DNA from: an uncultured Sphingomonas sp.
GTDB lineage: Bacteria; Pseudomonadota; Alphaproteobacteria; Sphingomonadales; Sphingomonadaceae
Direction: 5' to 3'
Assembly (NCBI RefSeq): GCF_946477935.1
Contig: NZ_CAMLAC010000001.1
Span: 1 to 64,000, forward strand
Length of the DNA stretch: 64,000 nucleotides
The position numbers and the translations under genes were made by a program. This document shows positions 9,388 to 18,010 of this stretch, one piece after another (the stretch's first letter is position 1; each line of letters opens with the position of its first letter). Under the pieces are notes generated by a model. It saw nothing but the letters and a program-made list of their open reading frames with translations, ran no database searches and was not told where the DNA came from.

Positions 9388-10569
9388 TTAATCCTCGTGG
9401 CTCGCTTCGCCCTTGCCGATCTCGGCCTTGAGCGTGAAACTTCCGGTGGTGGCGATCTGTTCGTTGCCGGTCAGGCCCGACCGGACGATCACCGTGTCGC
9501 CCGACGCATCGCCGAGCTGGACCGGGGTCGCCTTGAAGCCGGTGGGCGTGCGCACGAACACGACCGACTTGCCCTCGAAACTCTGGACCGCCGTCGTCGG
9601 CACGCGGACCGCCCCGCTCCCGCCGCTGCCCGTGAGCTGCACGGCTGCCGTCACAGGCTCGCCGACCCGCCATTCGCCACCGCGATTGTCGAGGGTGGCG
9701 AGCGCAGGCACGAGCCGCGTCTGCGGATCAAGCGCCGGCGACACGAAGGTCACGCGGGCGGTCGCCTGACGGCCTGCCGCCTTCACCAGCACCGTATTGC
9801 CGGGACGCACCCGGCCCGCATCCTCGGGCTTGAGATTAAGCGCGATCGACACCTGGCTCAGGTTGGCGATGCGATAGAGTTCGGCATCCGCCGCGACCGT
9901 TTGTCCCAGCGTCACGGGGCGCGCAATGATCTGGCCCGAGATCGGCGCGGCAATGCCGAGCCGGTTGAGCCCGCCGCCGCCGACACCCGCCGCCGAAACC
10001 ATGCTCTGCGCCTGCGTCAGGGCGATCCGCGCCTCCGTCGCCGCTGTGCGGGCGGCGATCAGATCCTGTTCAGGGGAGACTCTCTGCGCGAACAGCCGCT
10101 GTTCGCGCGCGAGGTTCGAATTAGCGAGCTGAAGCCGCGCCCGCGCCGCCTCGACCTCGCCCTTGATCTGCGCCGCCTCGCGGCTTTCGATGACCGCAAT
10201 GGTCTGGCCGCGTCCGACCGATTGGCCGAGGTTACGGGTGAGCGCGACCACGCGTCCCGCAATTGCGGCCGAGACGACCTGCGTTCCCTGTGGGTCGCCC
10301 TCGATGATCGCGGGCAGCTCGATCGTCCCGGCCCCGCCGATGATCGGCCGTCCGACCTGGACGCCCGCTGTGGCGATCTGGTCGGCACCCAATGTGACGA
10401 CGCCTTCACCGGCATGACCGCCTTCAGCACCGCCCTTTTCCGTGCCCGCTGCCGTCTCATTGGCAGCTGCGCCTTCGGCAGTTGCCTCGTTTCCGCCATC
10501 CTTGCCGCCGCAGGCAGCCAAGAGCAGGGCGAGCGACGCCGCGCCCGCGAGATAAAAGCTCTTCATCAC
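9388..10569 (-). CDS. czcB: RND efflux periplasmic adaptor (CzcB-like)
   Basis: Lipoprotein signal LLLAACGG, membrane-fusion-protein organisation, adjacent to czcA. Confidence 0.9.
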   Translation of the reverse strand: MMKSFYLAGAASLALLLAACGGKDGGNEATAEGAAANETAAGTEKGGAEGGHAGEGVVTLGADQIATAGVQVGRPIIGGAGTIELPAIIEGDPQGTQVVSAAIAGRVVALTRNLGQSVGRGQTIAVIESREAAQIKGEVEAARARLQLANSNLAREQRLFAQRVSPEQDLIAARTAATEARIALTQAQSMVSAAGVGGGGLNRLGIAAPISGQIIARPVTLGQTVAADAELYRIANLSQVSIALNLKPEDAGRVRPGNTVLVKAAGRQATARVTFVSPALDPQTRLVPALATLDNRGGEWRVGEPVTAAVQLTGSGGSGAVRVPTTAVQSFEGKSVVFVRTPTGFKATPVQLGDASGDTVIVRSGLTGNEQIATTGSFTLKAEIGKGEASHED

Positions 10570-11843
10570 TGATTCCCCCCATTGGGCGCACGAGCGGTCA
10601 GTCGCTCCACTTGCGCGCGGGCATTCTGGTAATTGGCAAGCGCGTCGATCGCGGCGACCCGCGTTTCGGCGAGCGTGCGTTCAGCATCGAGCAATTCGAG
10701 CTGGCCGAACTTGCCCTCGCGATAGCCGATCCGCGCGATGCGGGCGGCCTCCTGTGCAGCCGCCAGCGCCGGCCCCGACGCCGCACGAGCCGTCGTTGCG
10801 GCATTGGCCGCCTGCGCCTGCGCGTCCGTGATCGCCTGTTCGATGTCGAGCGCGGTCACGCGGCGCTGCGCATCCGCCTGGGTCCGCTGCGCGGTCGCCT
10901 GCGCAATCGCGGCGCGACCATTGTTGAACACCGGGATCGGGATCGACACGCTGAACACCGCCGCCATGTCGTTGGTCGCTTCCAGGCGGCGGATCGACGG
11001 CCCGACGTTCAGGTCAGGCACGCGATTGGCGCGCGCGAGCCGCACGCCGGCTTCGGCAATGGAGAAATCCGCGTTGGCTGCCGCCAGCGCGAGTGTGCCG
11101 GTCGTGTTGACCGGTGCCAACGGCCCATAGACGTTCACACCGGGAAGGCGATCGAGCAGCGTGTCATCGAGCAGGCCGTCGATCGGCCGTCCGATCCGAC
11201 GCGCCAGATTGGCGCGGGCCGCCTCGGCCAAGCGAAGCTGCCGCTCCACATTGGCGTCGGCATTGATACGCGCGACATCCGCGCGCTGTTGCTCGAGTGG
11301 CGATGCCCGCCCTGCCTGCACGCGAACGCTCGCGGCCCGCAGCGCATCGCTGGCGATCCGGGCCTGATCGCGGGCTGTCATTACCCGGCGATCGGCCGCG
11401 ACCGCTTCGACATAGAGCTGCGTTACCTGAAGCCGGACATCCGCCGCGATGATCGCGGCCTGGATCTCGGCCCGGGACAATTGCGCATTGGCGACCGCGA
11501 CGCGGGCGCCGCGCTTGCCGCCTAGCTCGATCGGGATCGCAAAGCCGACCGTGGTTTCCGCGCTGCGGACCCCCCGATACGGCCCGGAGCCGATGACATT
11601 CTCGACTTGGCCTTGAACCACCGGATTGGGCCGCAAGCCGGCGACTGTGCGACCTGCACGGGCCGCGTCGATTCCAGCTGTCGCCGCTTCCGCAGCAGGG
11701 GCCGAACCGCCCGCTGCACTGACCGCTTGGTCAAGCGTGTAGACCGGCGCATCCTGCGCAACAGGCGCGGACGGTCCGACCTGCGCCTGCGCCATCGTGG
11801 CGCAAGACGCTGCGGCCAGCATGGCCGCGAGGATACGATTCAT
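10566..11843 (-). CDS. czcC: TolC-family outer membrane protein (CzcC-like)
   Basis: Signal peptide, two OEP-type repeats, ATGA overlap with czcB. Confidence 0.9.
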   Translation of the reverse strand: MNRILAAMLAAASCATMAQAQVGPSAPVAQDAPVYTLDQAVSAAGGSAPAAEAATAGIDAARAGRTVAGLRPNPVVQGQVENVIGSGPYRGVRSAETTVGFAIPIELGGKRGARVAVANAQLSRAEIQAAIIAADVRLQVTQLYVEAVAADRRVMTARDQARIASDALRAASVRVQAGRASPLEQQRADVARINADANVERQLRLAEAARANLARRIGRPIDGLLDDTLLDRLPGVNVYGPLAPVNTTGTLALAAANADFSIAEAGVRLARANRVPDLNVGPSIRRLEATNDMAAVFSVSIPIPVFNNGRAAIAQATAQRTQADAQRRVTALDIEQAITDAQAQAANAATTARAASGPALAAAQEAARIARIGYREGKFGQLELLDAERTLAETRVAAIDALANYQNARAQVERLTARAPNGGNQ

Positions 11844-11903
11844 GAAAATAGGACTCCTGACGATGATCGACAGGGGCGCGCCAACGCACGCCCAAATCGG
11901 ACG

Positions 11904-12233
11904 TCAGGCTTGGGGGGGCCTCAAATGGACCATGCCGGTGCGGCCGTCGAGCGACGCAGAGGCGGAGATTGTCGGCTTGGGCACTGTGAGGACGGGGGTA
12001 TATTCCATCGTCGTGCGCGCAGGCGCGCCGACGTCGTGTCCGTGACAATAATTGTGATGATGCGGGACATTCTTGTCCGAGTCCGATGGCACCTGATCGA
12101 TGTCACCGGCGGTATGGACCGTGAACTCAACGCCCGCGATGCTTCCCCCCGCCAGATCGGCGGCATGGGCCATGCCGGAGAAGCTGGTCAGGACCAGCAT
12201 CAGGCATGTCAGGAAAGGCAAAAAGGCTCGCAC
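11904..12233 (-). CDS. Small exported His-containing hypothetical protein upstream of czcCBA
   Basis: Signal peptide MRAFLPFLTCLMLVLTSFSGMAHA; NVPHHHNYCHGHDV. Confidence 0.6.
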   Translation of the reverse strand: MRAFLPFLTCLMLVLTSFSGMAHAADLAGGSIAGVEFTVHTAGDIDQVPSDSDKNVPHHHNYCHGHDVGAPARTTMEYTPVLTVPKPTISASASLDGRTGMVHLRPPQA

Positions 12234-12273
12234 TAGCTTGCCTCTATCACGGAAGGGTTTTCATGTCATTGCA

Positions 12274-14241
12274 CTAATTCGAACCAAGGGTCACTGAGCC
12301 GGAACCCGAGCGGGATCGGTCGCGCCCGTTCCAGGCGAACCCGACCGCAATGGCGACCGCCATCAGGAGTTGCGCCAGCACCGATTGCCAAGTGGGAAAC
12401 ACGCCGAGCATCGACAGCCGTGGCACGTCCGCGAGCGGTGCGATGTTGATAAGGCCGGCTTCCTGGAGCGCGGCGACGCCTTTACCCGCCAGCACGACGG
12501 TCAGGACCGCCATGAGCCAGGAGCTATAGCGGAAGAACTGCGCGATCGGCAGCTTGCGACTGTAGCGAAGCATGGCCCAAGCGATCAGGCTGAGCAGTCC
12601 AATCGCCGACCCGGCCCCCGCGAGAAGCATCCCGTTGTCACCTTGCGCCGAAAGCGCGGCATAGAACAGGATCGTCTCGAAGACCTCGCGATAAACTACG
12701 ACGAACGCCAGCCCGAACAGGAACCAGCCCGACCCGCCCGAGAGCGCCCGCGACATCTTCTCGCGAATATAGCGCTGCCACTGATCGGCCTGCGCCTTGC
12801 CGTGCATCCAAATCCCGACCGAGAGCAGCACGACCGCGGCGAACAGCGAGCCAAACCCTTCCGTCAGCTCCCGGCTCGCACCGCTGATCCCGATCGCATA
12901 GGTGGCGACCGCCCAGGTGATCCCGCCCGCGATGATCGCGCTGACCCAGCCGCCATGCACGTACCGCAGCGCCTCGCCGCGCTCGGCTTTACGCAGGAAC
13001 GCGATCATGGCGACGACGATGAGCAGGGCTTCGAGCCCTTCACGCAGCAGGATCGTGAACGCGCCCAGGAACGTGGACGCCTCGGTGGCGGCATCGGGCG
13101 CGAGCGCCGCTTCTGCATCATCGAAAAAGCCGCCCAGCACCGTGACCTTCTCCGCGAGATCATCGGGCGATGCGCCCCGGTCGATCGCGGCGCGGAACTC
13201 CCCCATGGCGCCCTCGATTCGGCCCATCAGCGTCGCGTCGCGCGCGGTGAGCGTTGGTTCGATCGGCTCGAACCCATCGAGATAGGCTGACAGCGCCAGC
13301 TCTTTTGCCATCCGCGCATCGCCACGCCGGGCAGCGGCCACGCTTTCGGCGAGTTTGGCGCGGGCGACCGCGAGCGAGCCGGGAGCCTGTTGCATCACCT
13401 GTTCAGGGTGGCGACGCAGGAACGCGAGCACGGCGTCAGCCTTGGCGTCGCCGATCGCCGCGCCGAGCGCGGCCGGGGTGAGTGCGACCAGGGTTTTCAG
13501 GTCCGGGATGCGACGGCGAAGGGTCGGATCGGATTTCCACAGCCGCTCGCCTTCGCGCGCCTGCGCGTCCGTGAAGGCGAAGCTCCCGGCTCGGAATGCT
13601 ACCGCCCAGCGCTGATCGTTCGGCAGATCGGCGAAGCTCTGCATCGCCGTCCCGTCGATGCCCTGCGTCACCACCTGATAGAGCGCGAAGACGCTGCGCT
13701 GGCGCGCACGTTCGGCATCGGTAAAGGCGATCGGGGGTGTCGCGAGCTTGGCGGCGTCGGGGCCACGGCCGTTGCCCGTCATGCCGTGACAGGACGCGCA
13801 GGATTGTTGGAACAGGGCATGGCCGGAGACGAGGTTCGGAGCCTTATCGGGCGCGAGCGGCACCGGGTAGGCGCGCAGCAGATCGGCCGCGAGCCCGTGC
13901 GCCAGTGTTGCCACCTGTTCAGTCGATCCCTTTTCCGCGATTACCGCTTGGAGGTTGGCGGCCCGCTGAATGAGGGCTTGGCGCTCCGGCTTCGCCGGCA
14001 GGCCTTGAAGCCGTGTCGAGACCGACGCGGCAAACTCATTCATTTCGGCGTATTCCGACGCGCTCTTGATCCGACCGTTCGCGACCGCGCCTCCATAATC
14101 GACGGCCATATAGTCGAGCAGCCGCCATGCGGTTTGCACGTCGCCGGGTTCGGCGAATGCCGCAGCAGGGATCAGCAGCGCAGCGAGCGCGGCGAGCAGC
14201 CGCAGCGAGAGCATTGCCCGGATCAAGGTGAGCAGACGCAC
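12274..14241 (-). CDS. Cytochrome c / FTR1-family iron permease fusion
   Basis: Heme motif CASCH in the N-terminal half; REGLE and REVFE (REXXE) motifs in the membrane half. Confidence 0.88.
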   Translation of the reverse strand: MRLLTLIRAMLSLRLLAALAALLIPAAAFAEPGDVQTAWRLLDYMAVDYGGAVANGRIKSASEYAEMNEFAASVSTRLQGLPAKPERQALIQRAANLQAVIAEKGSTEQVATLAHGLAADLLRAYPVPLAPDKAPNLVSGHALFQQSCASCHGMTGNGRGPDAAKLATPPIAFTDAERARQRSVFALYQVVTQGIDGTAMQSFADLPNDQRWAVAFRAGSFAFTDAQAREGERLWKSDPTLRRRIPDLKTLVALTPAALGAAIGDAKADAVLAFLRRHPEQVMQQAPGSLAVARAKLAESVAAARRGDARMAKELALSAYLDGFEPIEPTLTARDATLMGRIEGAMGEFRAAIDRGASPDDLAEKVTVLGGFFDDAEAALAPDAATEASTFLGAFTILLREGLEALLIVVAMIAFLRKAERGEALRYVHGGWVSAIIAGGITWAVATYAIGISGASRELTEGFGSLFAAVVLLSVGIWMHGKAQADQWQRYIREKMSRALSGGSGWFLFGLAFVVVYREVFETILFYAALSAQGDNGMLLAGAGSAIGLLSLIAWAMLRYSRKLPIAQFFRYSSWLMAVLTVVLAGKGVAALQEAGLINIAPLADVPRLSMLGVFPTWQSVLAQLLMAVAIAVGFAWNGRDRSRSGSGSVTLGSN

Positions 14242-14867
14242 TACCGCTCTCCCAGTTCGCGCCGAGCGCCAGTGACGATTTCATAAGCGGAGTGGAGGAA
14301 CAGGAGGGCGATGAGGCCGGCGACGGCGAGGTCCGGCCAGGCGCTTCCTGTCCACGCCACCAGACCGGCCGCGGCGATCACCGCGACATTGGCGAGCGCG
14401 TCGTTGCGGCTGAACAGCCAGATCGCGCGAACATTGGCGTCCCCTTCCCGGAAACGCGCAAGCACCAAGGCGGACACGACATTGATCGCGAGCGCGACAA
14501 CGCCGATTGTGCCCATCAGTTCGGCATCCGGCGCGGTTGCGTTCAGGGCGCGCCAAATCGCGAAACCGATTACGCCCACGCCAAGCGCACCGAGAAACAA
14601 CCCCTGCGTCAGCGCGACCTTTGCCCTCGCCCGTGCGGACCAGGCAAGCGCGAGAAGACCGATAAGGCTGATCGACCCGTCCCCGAGAAAATCGAGGGAA
14701 TCCGCTTTCAGCGCTTGGCTATCGGCGATGAACCCGCCGAACAGCTCGGCGACTCCGAAGCCGAGGTTGAGCACCACGACGGTCAGCAGCGCACGGCGAT
14801 AGGCCGGATCGGTTTGCGCGCGCGCGGGCTCCCCGTGGCACCCGCAGCTTTCGGTAGAAGCATTCAT
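14241..14867 (-). CDS. CDF-family cation transporter
   Basis: LNLGFGVAELFGGFIADSQALKADSLDFLGDGSISL; start placed at MNASTESCGCHGE. Confidence 0.85.
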   Translation of the reverse strand: MNASTESCGCHGEPARAQTDPAYRRALLTVVVLNLGFGVAELFGGFIADSQALKADSLDFLGDGSISLIGLLALAWSARARAKVALTQGLFLGALGVGVIGFAIWRALNATAPDAELMGTIGVVALAINVVSALVLARFREGDANVRAIWLFSRNDALANVAVIAAAGLVAWTGSAWPDLAVAGLIALLFLHSAYEIVTGARRELGER

Positions 14868-14874
14868 GCGGCCT

Positions 14875-14905
14875 TCCTTACCACCTCCAGTCGCTGTAGA
14901 AGCAA
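14875..14905 (-). promoter_or_regulatory. MerR-type promoter for the CDF/metal gene run
   Basis: Minus strand: TTGCTT - 19 bp (CTACAGCGACTGGAGGTGG) - TAAGGA, between the divergent CDF and merR-family genes. Confidence 0.7.
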
Positions 14906-14942
14906 GCGAAATGTGCGACACGTTCGCATTAGCAAGGATGGC

Positions 14943-15362
14943 ATGATGAAGCCGGTGATGATTGGGCAGCTCGCCAGCGAGACGTCGACAAAAGTGACGA
15001 CGATCCGGTTTTATGAGTCGATCGGGTTGCTGCGCTCCGCCCCGCGCACGGCGTCGGGCCGTAGAACCTATGATGCCAGCGACATCGAGCGTTTGCACTT
15101 CATCCGCAACGGTCGCCGGCTCGGCTTTTCGGTCGACGAAATACGATCGTTGATGGGGCTGGCGCAGAACCCGGACCAGGATTGTGGTGCCGCCTCAGCT
15201 ATCGCTGCTCAGCACCTCAAGGATGTTGAGGAGAGGCTGGCGCAACTCGCGGTGTTGCGGGATGAGTTGGCAATGCTCAGCCAGAGCTGCACCAAGGCGC
15301 GCATGGCCGATTGTCGGATCATGAAGGCGATCGGCAAAGGCCACCCTCAAGCCGATCAGTAA
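14943..15362 (+). CDS. MerR-family metal-responsive regulator (CadR/ZntR-like)
   Basis: MIGQLASETSTKVTTIRFYESIGLLRSAPRTASGRRTYDASDIERLHFI. Confidence 0.88.
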   Translation: MMKPVMIGQLASETSTKVTTIRFYESIGLLRSAPRTASGRRTYDASDIERLHFIRNGRRLGFSVDEIRSLMGLAQNPDQDCGAASAIAAQHLKDVEERLAQLAVLRDELAMLSQSCTKARMADCRIMKAIGKGHPQADQ

Positions 15363-16558
15363 TAGTCGGCTAGCCTGAGGTCGCGCACATCACCCGAGGC
15401 TATCGTCAGCTTTACGAGGGTGCCAGCAGGCCGGGAGCGCACTTGCCAGAGCTCCCCACGCGTATAGTTCGCATCGATCGAATGGCCGTTCACCGCCACG
15501 ATCCGGTCGCCAACCGCCCAGCCAGCCTTTTCCGCGGGACTGTTCGCCGCCACATGAACGACGGTGAGCGCCGTTGGTGAGGCTGCGAGGCCAAGGCCGC
15601 TACGGTCCTTCAGCATCGGCAGGCGACGACGAGGACCGAGTGGCCGGAGCCACACGAATCCGGCGGTCACGTCGAACACCACGTCGAATTGAGCGATCAG
15701 CGGTAGGCCGACATTGCCAACCGTGCTGGTGGAGAGCCAAGCTCTCATCCCGAGTGTGGGGACGTTCGAGACGCCAAGCCCTTCAATGTTGATGTTCTGG
15801 GTTGTGAAAGCATCGTTGACCCGCACGCCATCGACGCCGCCGATCGCCGCGGTCGAGACGAGCTTCCCGTTCAACAGCCCTTGATCGCGGGCATAGGCCG
15901 ACGAGAGCATCAGCGCGGCCGAGCTGCCAAGATCGATCATCAAGGGCACGGGAGACAGGCCCTCGACGGAGGCCCGGATGAACAGCTCCTGCTTGGCACC
16001 GCGTCCGAGCGCGACAGCGCGCCAGTCGGGGCCGGCGAGAAACGTGCCTGACTTGACGACCGCCATACGCCTGTTCGCGAAATCGAGCGCGATGCAGCTG
16101 CCCGTGAACATATCGGCACCGAGGAGAACGTCGATCGGTCGTCCGAAGGCCGCCGACACTGAACTCAGATCACCAACAACGGCAAAGGGTAAGCGACGGG
16201 TTTCGCGGGCGAGCTGTACGTCGATGTCGCGGACCAGCAGCACCGGGGCCTTGGCGCTCAGCCCGCTAATCATGCGCCGCTCACCATTGTTCAAGCCGAG
16301 CTTCGTCGCGAGCGCCGTGCTCATGATCGACGCGCCGCTGCCACTGTCGAGCACCGCCCGCGCCGGCACTCCGCGCACTTGTGCCGAAACAAGGAGGGTA
16401 TCACCCGTGCCGACTTCCAGCGGCTCCCATTCGAGGTGAGCCGCGCCGAAGTTCCACGAGGCCGCAGACCGGGAAGTCTGTCGCGCGAGCGTTGGAGAAC
16501 CGAGCACCAAGCCGGTTCCACAGGCCACCAGCCGCGCCACTAATGAGCGTCGAGACAT
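15356..16558 (-). CDS. Retropepsin-like aspartic protease with C-terminal PDZ domain
   Basis: Two D-S/L-G sites (AVLDSGSGASI and LMIDLGSSAAL); C-terminal PDZ-like VVHVAANSPAEKAGWAVGDRIVAVNG. Confidence 0.8.
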   Translation of the reverse strand: MSRRSLVARLVACGTGLVLGSPTLARQTSRSAASWNFGAAHLEWEPLEVGTGDTLLVSAQVRGVPARAVLDSGSGASIMSTALATKLGLNNGERRMISGLSAKAPVLLVRDIDVQLARETRRLPFAVVGDLSSVSAAFGRPIDVLLGADMFTGSCIALDFANRRMAVVKSGTFLAGPDWRAVALGRGAKQELFIRASVEGLSPVPLMIDLGSSAALMLSSAYARDQGLLNGKLVSTAAIGGVDGVRVNDAFTTQNINIEGLGVSNVPTLGMRAWLSTSTVGNVGLPLIAQFDVVFDVTAGFVWLRPLGPRRRLPMLKDRSGLGLAASPTALTVVHVAANSPAEKAGWAVGDRIVAVNGHSIDANYTRGELWQVRSRPAGTLVKLTIASGDVRDLRLADYY

Positions 16559-16820
16559 ACCGATTGCTTCAACACGGGCCGTCAAAAAGCCACCTCCAGC
16601 CCCCCGTCCGCAGGAGAGCAAATTGCGGTTACATGCTCTAGCAACTGGAGGAGCAAGGGTTTTTGAAGCGCCCGAAATGCTATCCTGTTCAAATGCCCTC
16701 TCGAAAATGAGCAGTTGAGGCAGGTCAGGAACCGGTCGAATAAGACCGAAGTAGGCAATTTCGCTTGCGCGACCTTGGCGAGCAGGACCCCAGTTCACGA
16801 AGAAACGTGAAGCTATCGCC

Positions 16821-17042
16821 TCACCCGCAGCAGCCCGCCACAGTCCCGTTTGCTTTCGCTTCCTGGATCGGAGGGCATGGGACATCGCCAAATGAGCAGA
16901 ACACGCAGCAGTCGCCAGCCAGGGGCCGCAGCACCACCGCGCAATGCCGGCAATCATAGAAGAATTGGCAGGCGTTGGTGGGCATCCTTTCGGTGGCCAC
17001 CCCGCCGCATTTGGGACAGGTCAGGGTTGAGGTGAGCTGCAT
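16821..17042 (-). CDS. GDCCVxC domain-containing small protein
   Basis: TCPKCGG...YDCRHC...LAGDCCVFCSFGDVPCPP; ATGA overlap with the merT-like gene. Confidence 0.8.
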   Translation of the reverse strand: MQLTSTLTCPKCGGVATERMPTNACQFFYDCRHCAVVLRPLAGDCCVFCSFGDVPCPPIQEAKANGTVAGCCG

Positions 17043-17458
17043 CAGGAAAGCGCGTTCATCAGCGGCGCTTCTAGGAGGTCCCAGGCGAACGCGATAAGCG
17101 TCAGAACCGTTCCGATCGCGAGCAGGATAGGTGTCGCGCGCGAGGGCAGCGGCATTGTGCAGGACCGGTCCCCAGCACAGGACCTCCGCCGCTGCGCGTA
17201 GGCCCACCACCCAGCAGCCAAGCCGATGAGGGAGGTCGCCGTTAGCGGCCACCGTAGTGGTATCAGCGCGGCGAAGTTGCTGGACAGGCCCGCCCCCAGG
17301 CCGAGCGCCGCGAGTGCGAGGGGCAGGACGCAGCATGACGCCGCAGCTAGAACAGCGGCTAAGCTCGCAAGCGCGCCGAGGGCGGATAGCCCCGTGTCGG
17401 CGCGACGTCGTGACGTTGGTGCGCCTAGGGGTTCACGCGGGATGGTCTCTTGGTTCAT
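17042..17458 (-). CDS. merT: MerT-like mercuric transporter
   Basis: AAASCCVLPLALAALGLGAGL helix; three-TM layout; divergent from merR. Confidence 0.75.
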   Translation of the reverse strand: MNQETIPREPLGAPTSRRRADTGLSALGALASLAAVLAAASCCVLPLALAALGLGAGLSSNFAALIPLRWPLTATSLIGLAAGWWAYAQRRRSCAGDRSCTMPLPSRATPILLAIGTVLTLIAFAWDLLEAPLMNALS

Positions 17459-17482
17459 CTATCGCCTCTAGCGGGTTAGCCC

Positions 17483-17513
17483 GTTATGCATCCTGTAGTG
17501 ACTACAGGAGCAA
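17483..17513 (-). promoter_or_regulatory. MerR operator/promoter for the merT-like gene
   Basis: Minus strand TTGCTC - 19 bp - CATAAC spanning the perfect palindrome TCCTGTAGT-G-ACTACAGGA (17491-17509). Confidence 0.8.
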
Positions 17514-17520
17514 GCAATAT

Positions 17521-17937
17521 ATGCGCGTTGAGGAAAGCATCACGATCGGCGAGCTGTCTCGCCGGACTGGCGTGAATATCGAGACGATCCGGTACTTCGA
17601 GCGCGTTGGTGTTCTCGCAACGCCACCCCGCACAAGCGGCGGGCGGCGGGTATATGGGACCGGTCACGTCCGCGCACTTGGGTTCGTCCGTCGCGCGCGC
17701 GAACTCGGCTTCTCCCCGGCCGAGGTGCGCGCGATCCTGTCTCTTGGCGGTTCTGCGCAGGCGTCATGCAGTGAGGTCCGCGAGATCGCGGCTCACCATC
17801 TAGAGCGTGTGCGCGCTAAGATGGAGGATCTGGCGCAACTAGAAAGCCTGCTGGCTGCGACCATCGACCGTTGCGAAGGCGACGGGGCGGCGAGGTGCGC
17901 CGTGATCGACTTGCTGAACCAACATTCGACTGCGTAG
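17521..17937 (+). CDS. merR: MerR-family (mercury-type) regulator
   Basis: ITIGELSRRTGVNIETIRYFERVGVLATPPRTSGGRRVYG; conserved Cys residues near the C-terminus. Confidence 0.88.
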   Translation: MRVEESITIGELSRRTGVNIETIRYFERVGVLATPPRTSGGRRVYGTGHVRALGFVRRARELGFSPAEVRAILSLGGSAQASCSEVREIAAHHLERVRAKMEDLAQLESLLAATIDRCEGDGAARCAVIDLLNQHSTA

Positions 17938-18010
17938 ATGTCGCATCGCACCCCGTACTCGCGCAAACGGTCGATAACGGAGCCGATCACCATCACCACG
18001 GCACGCGGCC

